From Rhodobacteraceae bacterium REDSEA-S34_B6 (GTDB lineage Bacteria > Pseudomonadota > Alphaproteobacteria > Rhodobacterales > Rhodobacteraceae): a stretch of 41,474 bases of DNA. The stretch is from NCBI GenBank assembly GCA_001627925.1, contig LUQC01000048.1:1-41474 (forward strand), read 5' to 3'. Shown here piece by piece: positions 31,118 through 39,785 of this stretch. The notes under the pieces are model-generated. The model was not told where the DNA came from. It did no database searches and saw only the letters and a list, made by a program, of their open reading frames with translations. Position 1 is the stretch's first letter, and every line of letters begins with the position of its first letter. A program made the translations under genes and the position numbers.

Positions 31118-33369
31118 TGGCTAAAGACGATATCACGAAAAGTTTTAAATTTATTGGAACCCGACCTAATCGTCCCGACGGGTTTGAAAAGGTCACCGGT
31201 AGAGCAAAATACGGTGCAGACATTTCAGCAGTCGGTATGCTTCACGGAGCAGTACTTCGATCACCATATGCCCATGCCAGAATAAAGAGCATTAATTTTG
31301 AAAAAGCTGCAAAACTTGATGGCGTAAAAGCTATTATTACACGAGATGACTTTCCAAAAGACAGGGAGGGAGAACCTCTAAAACTTTTAGAAAATACAAT
31401 CGCAGGAGAGATTGCTTATTATGATGGGCACGCAATAGCAGCAGTCGCTGCGACATCAGTATTTACAGCAAAGGAAGCCCTAAAAGAGATAGAGGTAGAA
31501 TACGAAGTTTTACCGCATGTAATAGATGTGGATGAAGCTATGAAACCCGATGCTCCAATAGTTCGCAAAAATGCTGGAGATTTTTCCGTACCAGAGGGAA
31601 GCTCTCCGAATGTAGCAAGCTACATTGAGTTTGGCCGAGGAGATATAACTAACGGGTTTGATAAGGCAGATATCGTCAAGTCAGGTCTGTTCAAAACAGA
31701 AGCAGCCCACCAGGGTTATATTGAGCCACATGCTTGTATGGCTCAGTTAGACCACAACGGGCAGGGGGAGATGTGGGTTTGTACTCAGGGTCACTGGTAT
31801 ATTCGCCAGATGTGCTCAGAAGTACTGGATCTCGAGGCTAGTAAATTATGCGTAACTCCGTCTGAAATAGGTGGTGGATTTGGCGGGAAAACAACGATCT
31901 TTATTGAGCCATTAGCTTTAGCATTGAGTAAGAAATCTGGTGGGCGTCCTGTAAAAATAGTTATGAGCCGTTCTGAGGTTTTGCGTGCGACTGGACCAAC
32001 TGCGTCGGCATCAATGGATGTGAAAATAGGTATGACAAAAGATGGATATTTAACTGCAGGTTGTGTTGAGTTCAGAATGCAGGGCGGTGCTTTCGGCGGT
32101 TCGCCAGTAAGTGAGGCGCTTCAATGTGCATTTGCATCTTACAACATGGAAGCAGTACATCATATTGGTTTTGATGTCTTAGCCAATCGGCCAAGGGCCG
32201 CTGCCTACCGTGCCCCAGGATCACCGATGGCGGCGTTTGCAGTTGAAAGTTTAATAGATGAAATGTGTACGGACTTAGACCTCGACCCAATTGATGTCAG
32301 ATTAATGAATGCTGTAGCTGAAGGTAGCAAGTCAAGTTATGGGCCAAAGTTTAAAAAGATTGGTTTGATTGAAACACTAGAGGCTACTAAAGAGCACCCG
32401 AATTATTCTATCGAACTGGGGGCTAATCAAGGTAGGGGTGTCGCTGCTGGATATTGGATGAACCATGGAGGAGAGACCTCTGTTTCCGTTTCTTTAGCTG
32501 AGGATGGTAGCGTCAATGTCTCTGTGGGTACTCCAGATATAGGTGGGAGCAGGGCATCAATAGCTCTAATGACGGCAGAAACTTATGGAATTCCGTATGA
32601 TAGTGTTCGGGTAAATATATTAGAGACTGGTGCTCTTGGGTTTAATGAGCCAACTCATGGAAGTAGGGCTACGCTTGCTTCTGGTAAGGCTGTTTACGAA
32701 GCAGCTAATCAAACAATTGCTGAAATGTGCAGGCGTGTAGCAAAAAAGTGGCAAATTGATCCAGACGCTGTTTATTGGGAAAACGGATATGCGAAACCAG
32801 CAGGACCGAATGCGGGAGATTTTACACCTATTTCAATAAAACAAATCGCTTCCGAAATGGATCAAACCGGGGGACCAATAGCAGGGCATCATGAATCATC
32901 AATTCGCGGGGTTGGTCACAGCTTTGGTGTTCATATTGCTGACGTTGAAGTTGATCCTGAAACCGGAAGAGTTACTGTGCTAAGATATCTTGTGGCGCAG
33001 GATGCTGGACGGGCAGTGCACCCGTCGTATGTAGAAGGTCAATTTCAAGGTGGCGCTGTTCAGGGAATAGGGTGGGCACTGAATGAAGAGTATGTATACG
33101 GGGAGGATGGGTGCCTACAGAATGCAGCCTTTCTTGATTACAGAATACCTGTTGCTAGTGATTTACCTAATATTGATACAATTATCGTTGAAGTCCCCAA
33201 TCCGGATCATCCATTTGGAGTGCGTGGTGTTGGTGAGACCGGCATCGCTCCACCATTGCCAGCACTTGCGAATGCTGTAGCAGCAGCAACTAAAGTAAGG
33301 TTACGATCATTACCGATGTCTCCAACAAAAGTATTGAAAGCCTTAAAGACTGGTAATGATGGCTGTTAA
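31117..33369 (+). CDS. Molybdopterin-binding large subunit of a xanthine-oxidase-family hydroxylase
   Basis: The protein has 750 residues. The N-terminal Ald_Xan_dh_C domain starts RPDGFEKVTGRAKYGADIS. The Mo-binding parts include EIGGGFGGKTTIFIEPLALA and AAYRAPGSPMAAFAVESLI. The catalytic Glu is in GVRGVGETGIAPPLPALANA near the C terminus. The CO dehydrogenase signature AYxCSFR is absent, so CO oxidation by a form I enzyme is unlikely; aldehydes, purines, N-heterocycles or a CoA-thioester substrate are possible. With the FAD and Fe-S subunits it forms a cytoplasmic three-part enzyme. Its 3' end overlaps a MoaD-like gene by 14 bases, suggesting a dedicated sulfur carrier for cofactor supply. 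No maturation (CoxF/XdhC-like) gene is present here. Confidence 0.9.
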   Translation: MAKDDITKSFKFIGTRPNRPDGFEKVTGRAKYGADISAVGMLHGAVLRSPYAHARIKSINFEKAAKLDGVKAIITRDDFPKDREGEPLKLLENTIAGEIAYYDGHAIAAVAATSVFTAKEALKEIEVEYEVLPHVIDVDEAMKPDAPIVRKNAGDFSVPEGSSPNVASYIEFGRGDITNGFDKADIVKSGLFKTEAAHQGYIEPHACMAQLDHNGQGEMWVCTQGHWYIRQMCSEVLDLEASKLCVTPSEIGGGFGGKTTIFIEPLALALSKKSGGRPVKIVMSRSEVLRATGPTASASMDVKIGMTKDGYLTAGCVEFRMQGGAFGGSPVSEALQCAFASYNMEAVHHIGFDVLANRPRAAAYRAPGSPMAAFAVESLIDEMCTDLDLDPIDVRLMNAVAEGSKSSYGPKFKKIGLIETLEATKEHPNYSIELGANQGRGVAAGYWMNHGGETSVSVSLAEDGSVNVSVGTPDIGGSRASIALMTAETYGIPYDSVRVNILETGALGFNEPTHGSRATLASGKAVYEAANQTIAEMCRRVAKKWQIDPDAVYWENGYAKPAGPNAGDFTPISIKQIASEMDQTGGPIAGHHESSIRGVGHSFGVHIADVEVDPETGRVTVLRYLVAQDAGRAVHPSYVEGQFQGGAVQGIGWALNEEYVYGEDGCLQNAAFLDYRIPVASDLPNIDTIIVEVPNPDHPFGVRGVGETGIAPPLPALANAVAAATKVRLRSLPMSPTKVLKALKTGNDGC

Positions 33370-33607
33370 TGTTTACCTCTGGGCAAGCCTCAAAAAATTT
33401 ACAAATGATAAAGATATATTGACGATTGAGGCAACAACCATCGGTGAACTAGTTAGTGTTTTGAGGAGAGACTTTCCAGGTTTAAAGCCATTCTTGGATA
33501 GTGGTATTTCCTTTGCTATAAATGGAGAGCTATCAAATCCCAATTCAAATGAATCTATACCAGATGAATCAGAAATTTATATTATGCAAAAACTCAAGGG
33601 CGGTTAA
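33356..33607 (+). CDS. MoaD/ThiS-like sulfur carrier protein
   Basis: The protein has 83 residues with a ubiquitin-like fold pattern: a strand (VNVYLWASLKKFT), a helix (IGELVSVLRRDFPGLKPFL), and the ending EIYIMQKLKGG. The C-terminal Gly-Gly is the thiocarboxylate site used by MoaD and ThiS. The gene overlaps the large subunit by 14 bases, so it is probably translated with it. A MoaD-like carrier here could load sulfur for molybdopterin made for this enzyme. A general MoaD for the whole cell, or a related carrier for another sulfur transfer, is also possible. No moaE or moeB lies in the window. Confidence 0.82.
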   Translation: MMAVNVYLWASLKKFTNDKDILTIEATTIGELVSVLRRDFPGLKPFLDSGISFAINGELSNPNSNESIPDESEIYIMQKLKGG

Positions 33608-33665
33608 ACCACTTTTGTTAGCCTAGACCGTTTTATTTATTATTTAAGATTTTTATTACTATAAA

Positions 33666-34649
33666 ATGAGTAACTTTTCCAAAATACGTAACTCCGCTAA
33701 GCTAAGCATTGCTCCTATGATGGATTGGACGGATCGGCACTGTCGTTATTTTCATCGCACATTTTCTAAAAATATCCTGCTATATACTGAAATGGTTACT
33801 TCTCCTGCTTTGGTAAAGGGCAATGCAACATATCTATTAGAGTTTGACAAATCAGAACATCCTCTGGCTTTACAACTTGGTGGTTCAGATCCAGCTGAAC
33901 TAGCAAGAGCTGCAGTTATGGGAGCTTCATTTGGTTACGATGAAATTAATCTAAACGTTGGCTGTCCGTCAGATAGAGTGCAGTCGGGTATTTTTGGTGC
34001 GATTTTAATGAAAACTCCAGAAATTGTTGCTCAATGTTGCAAGGAAATGATTGATGCTGTTGACATAGAAGTTACTGTCAAATGTAGGATTGGGGTTGAC
34101 CACCAGGATCCCAATAAAACATTACCAAAATTCCTTGAGTGCATCTCCAAAGTTGGTGTTAAGAGGGTTATAATTCATGCAAGAAAAGCTATCCTATCGG
34201 GATTAAGTCCAAAACAAAATCGCAATGTTCCACCTTTAAATTATGAACTGGTTTATAAGATGAAGGAACAATTCCCAAATTTGCATATTTCTTTAAACGG
34301 CGGCATTCAATCATTACACCAAGCGCAGTTACACCTCGAAAATGGGATTGATGGTATAATGATGGGTAGAGCGGCGTATCAAAAACCTGGTGAGGTTTTA
34401 CTAGACGTAAATAGGCTCATTTATAACCTACCTAATCGAGAAGTTAGTGAAAAAGAAATAGTTAGACAGATGATCCCCTATATAGAAAATCAATATAAAA
34501 ATGGGAATAAAGTTAGTAAAATAACAAGGCATATGCTTGGTTTGTTTTCAGGTCGACCAGGTGCAAAAGGTTGGCGCAAGGTATTATCAGAAAATGCACA
34601 CAGTTCTGGTCCAGAAATAGTATTACAGGCATTGAGTGAAGTTGAATAA
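33666..34649 (+). CDS. dusA: tRNA-dihydrouridine(20/20a) synthase DusA
   Basis: This is a 327-residue flavoprotein of the Dus family. The start SIAPMMDWTDRHCRYFHR and YTEMVTSPAL are DusA features, as are EINLNVGCPSDRVQSGIFGA (catalytic Cys in NVGCPS), VTVKCRIGVDHQD, and the FMN-phosphate region ISLNGGI with DGIMMGRAAYQKP. The C-terminal RHMLGLFSGRPGAKGWR segment is the tRNA-binding DusA part, so DusB or DusC is unlikely. It reduces U20/U20a of tRNA in the cytoplasm with FMN and NADPH. It lies 58 bases after the MoaD-like gene with no clear ribosome-binding site, so linkage to the operon is uncertain. Confidence 0.93.
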   Translation: MSNFSKIRNSAKLSIAPMMDWTDRHCRYFHRTFSKNILLYTEMVTSPALVKGNATYLLEFDKSEHPLALQLGGSDPAELARAAVMGASFGYDEINLNVGCPSDRVQSGIFGAILMKTPEIVAQCCKEMIDAVDIEVTVKCRIGVDHQDPNKTLPKFLECISKVGVKRVIIHARKAILSGLSPKQNRNVPPLNYELVYKMKEQFPNLHISLNGGIQSLHQAQLHLENGIDGIMMGRAAYQKPGEVLLDVNRLIYNLPNREVSEKEIVRQMIPYIENQYKNGNKVSKITRHMLGLFSGRPGAKGWRKVLSENAHSSGPEIVLQALSEVE

Positions 34650-34680
34650 ATTTTAAAAATATTTTTAAGGATATGAGAGG

Positions 34681-35553
34681 ATGAATTTTATCACATTTTT
34701 AGGAATTGGTAAAATGGGTCTCCCGATGGCCAATAATCTAGCTAACGCCGGTTACAAGGTCACTTGTTGGAACAGAACGCCGGCAAAACTTAAGAATCTG
34801 CCTCCTGTACTAGCGGGAAATAGCGATCTAAACACGGCGATTTCTGGCGCAGATATTGTTATTTCTATGCTTAGCGATGGGTCAGCTACCAAAGAAGTCA
34901 TTAGTAAGCTTAGCGATACGTCATTGTCTTCGGTTAAAACATGGATCGAAATGGCTTCAGTGTTGCCGCAAGAAGCAATTGATCAGGCCTCTTATTTAAA
35001 AAAAAATAGTATTGAATACCTCGACTCTCCTGTTTCAGGTGGAACGGTTGCTGCTAAAAACGGAAATTTAGCAATTATGGTGGGAGGCGAGTTAAACATA
35101 TTTCATAAGACCAAGGAGATTTTTTATCCATTGGGTAGACCAGTTCTAGTTGGCCCAATCGGAACAGGCCAGTTAGCAAAATTAGCTAATCAAGCTATTG
35201 TGGGCATCACCATCGGTGCCGTTGCGGAGGCAGTGCTTTTGTTAGAAAGAGGGGGAGCAGACGTAGACGCAGTTAGAGATGCGCTCTCTGGAGGGTTTGC
35301 TGATAGCACGATCCTACAACAACATGGCGCGAGAATGTCAAAACGTAATTTTGAGCCTGGCGGCAGTGTAAAGACGCAATTAAAGGATCTCAAGAATATT
35401 CAAAAAGTAGCAAAAATGTTAGATCTAGATTTACCCATGCTAAATGATGTTACAAAGCGCTATTTGACACTAGCTGATAATTCGCAAAATTTAGAGAAAG
35501 ATCACTCTGCACTTTTTATAGAATTATTGAAGCGCAATAAAATTAAAGATTGA
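34681..35553 (+). CDS. 3-hydroxyisobutyrate dehydrogenase-family NAD(P) oxidoreductase
   Basis: The protein has 290 residues of the beta-hydroxyacid dehydrogenase family. The Rossmann motif is FLGIGKMGLPMANNLANAGY, the substrate motif is YLDSPVSGGTVAAKNG, and the catalytic Lys is in GQLAKLANQAIVG (about residues 162-174). Length and motifs fit 3-hydroxyisobutyrate dehydrogenase and tartronate semialdehyde reductase (GlxR/GarR); sequence alone does not choose between them. The ATG is preceded by GAGAGG. It follows dusA by 31 bases and converges with fpr with only two bases between stops. No valine-degradation neighbour is present, so the role is open. Confidence 0.87.
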   Translation: MNFITFLGIGKMGLPMANNLANAGYKVTCWNRTPAKLKNLPPVLAGNSDLNTAISGADIVISMLSDGSATKEVISKLSDTSLSSVKTWIEMASVLPQEAIDQASYLKKNSIEYLDSPVSGGTVAAKNGNLAIMVGGELNIFHKTKEIFYPLGRPVLVGPIGTGQLAKLANQAIVGITIGAVAEAVLLLERGGADVDAVRDALSGGFADSTILQQHGARMSKRNFEPGGSVKTQLKDLKNIQKVAKMLDLDLPMLNDVTKRYLTLADNSQNLEKDHSALFIELLKRNKIKD

Positions 35554-35555
35554 AT

Positions 35556-36368
35556 CTAGCCTACAAAAGCCTTTTCAACGACATATTGCGCTGGTTCAGA
35601 ATTGGCGCCCTCTTTAAATCCAAGGTCGTCTAAGATACTTTTTATTTCTAAATTTAGTCCAATTGAACCGCAAACCATTGCTCTGTCACTCAGTGGAGAA
35701 AAATCATTTATATTCAGATCGTTGAACAATTTATTATTTTTTAATTTTTCGGTGATACGTCCCATACAAGAAGAGTTTTCCCGCGTAGTAGTGGGATAGT
35801 AATTTAATTTCTTTATGTTATTTTTTCCTAATAATTCTATCATCAATTCATCTTTGCTAAGACCTTCTACCAACAGACGGCCGTACTCTAACTCTGCTAA
35901 TTCTCTACATGTATGCGTTAAAATAACCTGATCATAGTCTTCAAAGGTCTGAGGATCACGAATTAAAGAAGCGAAAGGAGCAATGCCTGTACCTGTCGCA
36001 AATAACCATAGTCTGCGACCAGGTAACAGTGCGTCATGCACTAAAGTACCAACCGGTTTGGGTCTCAAAATAATTTGGTCATTAACTTTTAAATGCTGAA
36101 GGCGTGAGGTCAGAGGGCCATCCTGAACTTTTATTGAGTAAAACTCCAATTCATCATCCCATGACGGTGATGCTATAGAATACGCTCTAAGCAGAGGCTT
36201 ACCATCATCTTTAAGAAGCCCGATCATTACAAATTCTCCGGATCGAAATCTTAAAGATTTTGGCCTAGTAACTCGAAAAGAAAACAACCTATCTGTCCAG
36301 TGCTTCACTGAGGTTACCGTCTGAGCATCCGGCATGACAGGAATTTGAGATTTAGACTGAGTATTCAA
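35556..36368 (-). CDS. fpr: Ferredoxin-NADP reductase
   Basis: The protein has 270 residues of the bacterial Fpr type. The FAD motif is RAYSIASPSW, the NADP region is ATGTGIAPFASLIRDP (about 123-138), and the conserved end VEKAFVG is common in alphaproteobacterial Fpr. Trp-rich and Thr-rich parts such as LTHTCRELAELEY follow the expected order. It moves electrons between NADPH and ferredoxin or flavodoxin in the cytoplasm. The frame opens at a TTG (36368) with a weak AGGCG site; the first in-frame ATG (36335) would drop 11 residues. It precedes the DUF502 gene only by chance orientation: that gene is upstream on the same strand, with 25 bases between, so both may be in one transcript. Confidence 0.88.
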   Translation of the reverse strand: MNTQSKSQIPVMPDAQTVTSVKHWTDRLFSFRVTRPKSLRFRSGEFVMIGLLKDDGKPLLRAYSIASPSWDDELEFYSIKVQDGPLTSRLQHLKVNDQIILRPKPVGTLVHDALLPGRRLWLFATGTGIAPFASLIRDPQTFEDYDQVILTHTCRELAELEYGRLLVEGLSKDELMIELLGKNNIKKLNYYPTTTRENSSCMGRITEKLKNNKLFNDLNINDFSPLSDRAMVCGSIGLNLEIKSILDDLGFKEGANSEPAQYVVEKAFVG

Positions 36369-36393
36369 AATATTTCACGCCTTACTAACTAAA

Positions 36394-37098
36394 TTATTTA
36401 GAATTCTTATAAGGTGGGTATACCAAACCTGCAGATATTACTAGTTTTGCCGCATCTTCTATGGACATATCTAGTTCAATAACATCGCTCCTAGGAAAAA
36501 ATAACATAAATCCGGAAGTGGGGTTTGGTGTCGTTGGCACAAAAACTGATAATAAATCGTCACTTTTAGTTTTGACTTTATGTTTAACTTCACCTTTTGC
36601 ATCAGTGGAAATAAATCCAATAGCCCAAATGCCTTTTCTTGGATACTCAATCAAACAAGCCTTTTCAAACGAGCGGTCCGATTGTGCAAAAACAGTTTCG
36701 GCAATCTGTTTAACACCAGAATATATTGATCTTACCACAGGCATCCTGCGAACGAGGTTTTCACCAATGCGAATTAAAGATCTGCCAAGAAATCCCTTAG
36801 CAATCCAGCCAACAAAGGTGGTGAAGAGTAGGAAAACAACTACGCCTAAACCTCTTATATTGATGGCTACATCTTGACCAAATATCGTATTTAAAATGTT
36901 ATCTGGATGGTATGGGCTTGGGATAAATGGCAATACGAAGCCATCTATCCACCCTATAACGCTCCAAATAAGCCAAATTGTTAATGCAACCGGAGCAATG
37001 ACTACCAGACCAGTAAGAAAAGAATTCCGAAGCCCAGCCAGAAGACCTGATTGAGGTTTAATTAAATTTTCTGGATCTTCAAATTGCTTATCTGACAT
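36394..37098 (-). CDS. DUF502 family membrane protein
   Basis: The protein has 234 residues. DUF502 signs are the first helix after FLTGLVVIAPVALTIWLIW, a loop with IDGFVLPFIP, a second helix (GLGVVVFLLFTTFVGWIAKG), then RRMPVVRSIYSGVKQIAETV and the soluble part with TTPNPTSGFMLFFPR. Two helices and a C-terminal domain of about 110 residues are normal for the family. Plant and bacterial members are called COV-like; the function in bacteria is not known. It precedes fpr by 25 bases on the same strand and follows psuG after about 45 bases, so a shared transcript is possible. Confidence 0.9.
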   Translation of the reverse strand: MSDKQFEDPENLIKPQSGLLAGLRNSFLTGLVVIAPVALTIWLIWSVIGWIDGFVLPFIPSPYHPDNILNTIFGQDVAINIRGLGVVVFLLFTTFVGWIAKGFLGRSLIRIGENLVRRMPVVRSIYSGVKQIAETVFAQSDRSFEKACLIEYPRKGIWAIGFISTDAKGEVKHKVKTKSDDLLSVFVPTTPNPTSGFMLFFPRSDVIELDMSIEDAAKLVISAGLVYPPYKNSK

Positions 37099-37141
37099 GC
37101 AAGAACACTAATAAAATGAATAAGTTACGTAAAGGGAAATT

Positions 37142-38062
37142 TCAAATCTTTTTGGCCTCTTCAATTAAACACGAAGCAATTTTACAGGCAAGATCTGCAT
37201 TATTTTTAACTAACTCTATGTTAGCTTTTAGTGACTCGCCTTTGGTTAAGTTATAAATTTTATCAAGTAGGAATGGTGTCAAATTTTTATCAGAAACCAT
37301 TTCTTTTTTTGCTTCTAAATTAGCTTTTTTGATAATGGGCAATATTTCCTGAAATGAAATTTCGGCATTACGCGGTATTGGGTTTGCTACAAGCTGCCCA
37401 CCAGGGATTTCTAATGCTTCTCTAATTAAGTGTGATCTTGCAATTTCTTGAGCACTATTCATTCTGATTGGTGATTTTAGTCCACTAGATCGCGACCAAA
37501 AAGCAGGCAACTCGTCTTGATCGTAAGTAATCACTGGAACCCCGAGAGTTTCAAGCACCTCTAATGTCTTCGACAAATCCAGAATTGCTTTAGGGCCTGC
37601 TGATATAACAGTAACTGGAGTTTGAGCCAGTTCTTGCAAATCTGCGGAAATATCAAAAGTCTTTTCTGCATCAAGATGAACACCACCTACACCGCCTGTA
37701 GCAAATACTTTTAAATTTGCATTTGCCGCCAAAATCATTGTTGCAGATACGGTTGTTGCTCCAGTTTTGCCACATGTAAGGGCAGCAGCTAAATCACTGC
37801 GAGATATTTTAAGTACATCTTTCGTTTCAGACAGGCTTTTTACCTCGTTTTTAGTTAGACCAATTTTTATCACACCGTTAAGGATTGCTATAGTAGCTGG
37901 AACAGCGTTATTTGCTCTAATAATTTTTTCTACATCATTCACCATATTCAGATTTTCAGGGTAGGGCATGCCATGGGTGATTATCGTACTTTCGAGCGCC
38001 ACGACTGGAATGTTGTTACGCAACGCATTTTCAACCTCAGGATTTATTTGTCTTTTTATCAT
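37142..38062 (-). CDS. psuG: Pseudouridine-5'-phosphate glycosidase
   Basis: The protein has about 306 residues. Its motifs are VVALESTIITHGMPYPENL (N terminus), TVSATMILAANANLKVFATG, GGVGGVHLDAEKTFDISADL and ANPIPRNAEI. These match the PsuG fold, with an active-site Lys and Asp in the conserved blocks. The enzyme splits pseudouridine 5'-phosphate into uracil and ribose 5-phosphate in the cytoplasm. The start ATG at 38062 is chosen over a GTG two codons earlier that overlaps the psuK stop, because GAGTGAAA lies just before the ATG. psuK lies directly upstream with only two bases between, so kinase and glycosidase are made together for pseudouridine salvage. Confidence 0.92.
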   Translation of the reverse strand: MIKRQINPEVENALRNNIPVVALESTIITHGMPYPENLNMVNDVEKIIRANNAVPATIAILNGVIKIGLTKNEVKSLSETKDVLKISRSDLAAALTCGKTGATTVSATMILAANANLKVFATGGVGGVHLDAEKTFDISADLQELAQTPVTVISAGPKAILDLSKTLEVLETLGVPVITYDQDELPAFWSRSSGLKSPIRMNSAQEIARSHLIREALEIPGGQLVANPIPRNAEISFQEILPIIKKANLEAKKEMVSDKNLTPFLLDKIYNLTKGESLKANIELVKNNADLACKIASCLIEEAKKI

Positions 38063-38064
38063 TT

Positions 38065-38949
38065 TCACTCAGAAATATATTTTGCTGACTTCTCAACTGC
38101 AAATTCCAAACATTGCTCCGGATCATAGTTAAGCATCTCAGCCTTTATATGAGCAGCCAAAAACGCGTCACCGGCACCAGTTAACCTTTTAACCTTAATT
38201 CTTGGAGGTTTCACGGACAACACACCAGTAGAGCTGCTCGCCATAGATACTTTGTCTTGACCGTTTGTTATTATTACTTTTCCTACTCCGTGGCTGATTA
38301 ATTCATTTGCGGCGATAGCTGTATCGGAAAACTGAATTCCACATAAATTTTGAGCCTCAACTAAATTTAAGTAAAGAGTAAATTTTTCTTTATTTAAGAA
38401 TGGAGCCAGACGACTGGCCTTGCCAGGTGATGCTGGAACAACCTTAACATCAAATTTTTCATAAAAATGATCTGAGGAAAGATGTTTTAGTAAAGCTGGC
38501 TTTAAATTACCATCAACTATCAGCGGTACTTTGCTAGATTTTATTTGACCGTTGAAGTGTTCGTTTTTCAACGGTTTTAAAATCTCATATCCAACTGCTT
38601 CCAAAGAGTGAGCATCAGCTATTGCTGCAACTACGCCACCATGATCCTCTATTGCTACATAATTGTCTGTTCTAAAATTGTCAGACCGATAAATATAATC
38701 AGCATTTATTCCTTCATTTTGACAATAGGAAAAAAGCTCGTCACCCTCACTGTCATTTCCTAGAAACCCTAATAGGCAGGGATTTAGTTCAAGATTAATG
38801 AGATTTTGTGCAATATTGAAAGCAACACCACCCGGTATTCGTTTAATGTAACCTCCAACATCATCACCTCTACTTATCGGCTTTTCAGTACGTCCGATTA
38901 CATCCCAGAGAACGCTCCCTACACATATGGCATCGATTTCATAAACCAC
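38065..38949 (-). CDS. psuK: PfkB-family kinase, likely pseudouridine kinase
   Basis: The protein has 294 residues of the PfkB sugar-kinase type. The start region has ICVGSVLWDVIGRTE, then GGVAFNIAQNLINLE, and the C terminus has the PfkB signature LTGAGDAFLAAHI, which holds the catalytic Asp and the anion hole. I take the GTG at 38949 (VYEIDAICVG), 6 codons inside the longest frame, because the first six residues overlap the upstream gene and have no site. Its place immediately before psuG strongly supports phosphorylation of pseudouridine, giving the substrate for PsuG. A ribokinase or fructokinase is less likely. It overlaps the DUF4198 gene by 11 bases. Confidence 0.87.
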   Translation of the reverse strand: MVYEIDAICVGSVLWDVIGRTEKPISRGDDVGGYIKRIPGGVAFNIAQNLINLELNPCLLGFLGNDSEGDELFSYCQNEGINADYIYRSDNFRTDNYVAIEDHGGVVAAIADAHSLEAVGYEILKPLKNEHFNGQIKSSKVPLIVDGNLKPALLKHLSSDHFYEKFDVKVVPASPGKASRLAPFLNKEKFTLYLNLVEAQNLCGIQFSDTAIAANELISHGVGKVIITNGQDKVSMASSSTGVLSVKPPRIKVKRLTGAGDAFLAAHIKAEMLNYDPEQCLEFAVEKSAKYISE

Positions 38950-39775
38950 TAGCTTCTTTAACGCCAAATGTAAGAGCCGCCCACAAACTTTCCCAAATAA
39001 CGCCCTTATCTTTAGATAATTTCATACTAGCTGGCCTCAGTATTACATTATCAATTAAATATGTTCTGTCATTTTTCACTTTTACCGTTGCCATTCCTTT
39101 TTCATTAGTTTGAACGGCGAAAGTATTGACTCCGAAATCAATGGTCGAACGCTCAAAGACGTTCAGGGTCGCAAATGCATGAGGTTGTCCATTATACAGT
39201 AGAAGTATTTCTATACCATCAGACATATCATCTGTATAAGGATTCTCTTTGGCAATTAATTCAAGTTCAAGATTATTCGCTTGATCTGAACCTATTGAGC
39301 TACCTACACCCACAAGCGCTTTACTGTATCGCGTATAAATTTCAGAAAAATTTTCCATAGGAAAACTCTGACTTAAATGAAGATCAACTGCATCTTTCGC
39401 ATTTTTTTCTATAGCAAAACTGTGAAACTTTTTAAAATCTTTATATTTGATCACACTTGGTTTGGAGACATAAATAGCTGAAATCAAACCATTTTTATCA
39501 GGCTCTATTTGGAGAGCAGGAATGTCACCTTGACGAGAGGCATTATCGAACCGTTCTCCATTCTGTCTCCAATAAAACTTTTCGACAGATCTATCGAAAT
39601 AGCCTAGAGAAAAACCGTCAAAATTTTCTCCATTTCGTAAATCAAAATCTACTTTAGTGCCTTTTTCTACTTTAAATTCTGATGTATCAATCCAGAGCTC
39701 GTGACCCACTAATGTACATGGAAAAAAAAGAAATATGATTTTTAAAAATAATTGCCGGTACATATTCAACTTCAT
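38939..39775 (-). CDS. DUF4198 domain protein, secreted
   Basis: The protein has about 278 residues from the ATG at 39775 (MKLNMYRQLFLKIIFLFFPC), chosen because it gives a signal peptide that ends near VGHELWID. The mature part is beta-rich: an N-terminal DGFSLGYFDR region, TYLIDNVILRPAS near the end, and many polar residues. DUF4198 proteins, often beside nickel or cobalt transporters, resemble NikM/NikK-type periplasmic parts. The histidine of HELWID is conserved in the family and may bind metal. The gene runs divergently from the HupE/UreJ gene and overlaps psuK by 11 bases. A longer frame reaching 39847 lacks a signal peptide. Function is not known. Confidence 0.75.
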   Translation of the reverse strand: MKLNMYRQLFLKIIFLFFPCTLVGHELWIDTSEFKVEKGTKVDFDLRNGENFDGFSLGYFDRSVEKFYWRQNGERFDNASRQGDIPALQIEPDKNGLISAIYVSKPSVIKYKDFKKFHSFAIEKNAKDAVDLHLSQSFPMENFSEIYTRYSKALVGVGSSIGSDQANNLELELIAKENPYTDDMSDGIEILLLYNGQPHAFATLNVFERSTIDFGVNTFAVQTNEKGMATVKVKNDRTYLIDNVILRPASMKLSKDKGVIWESLWAALTFGVKEASGL

Positions 39776-39785
39776 ATTTAATGTC

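Noticed and set aside
29773-33369. Form I CO dehydrogenase (coxMSL)
   Set aside because: The subunit order fits, but the large subunit has AAYRAPGSP in place of the AYxCSFR active-site loop.
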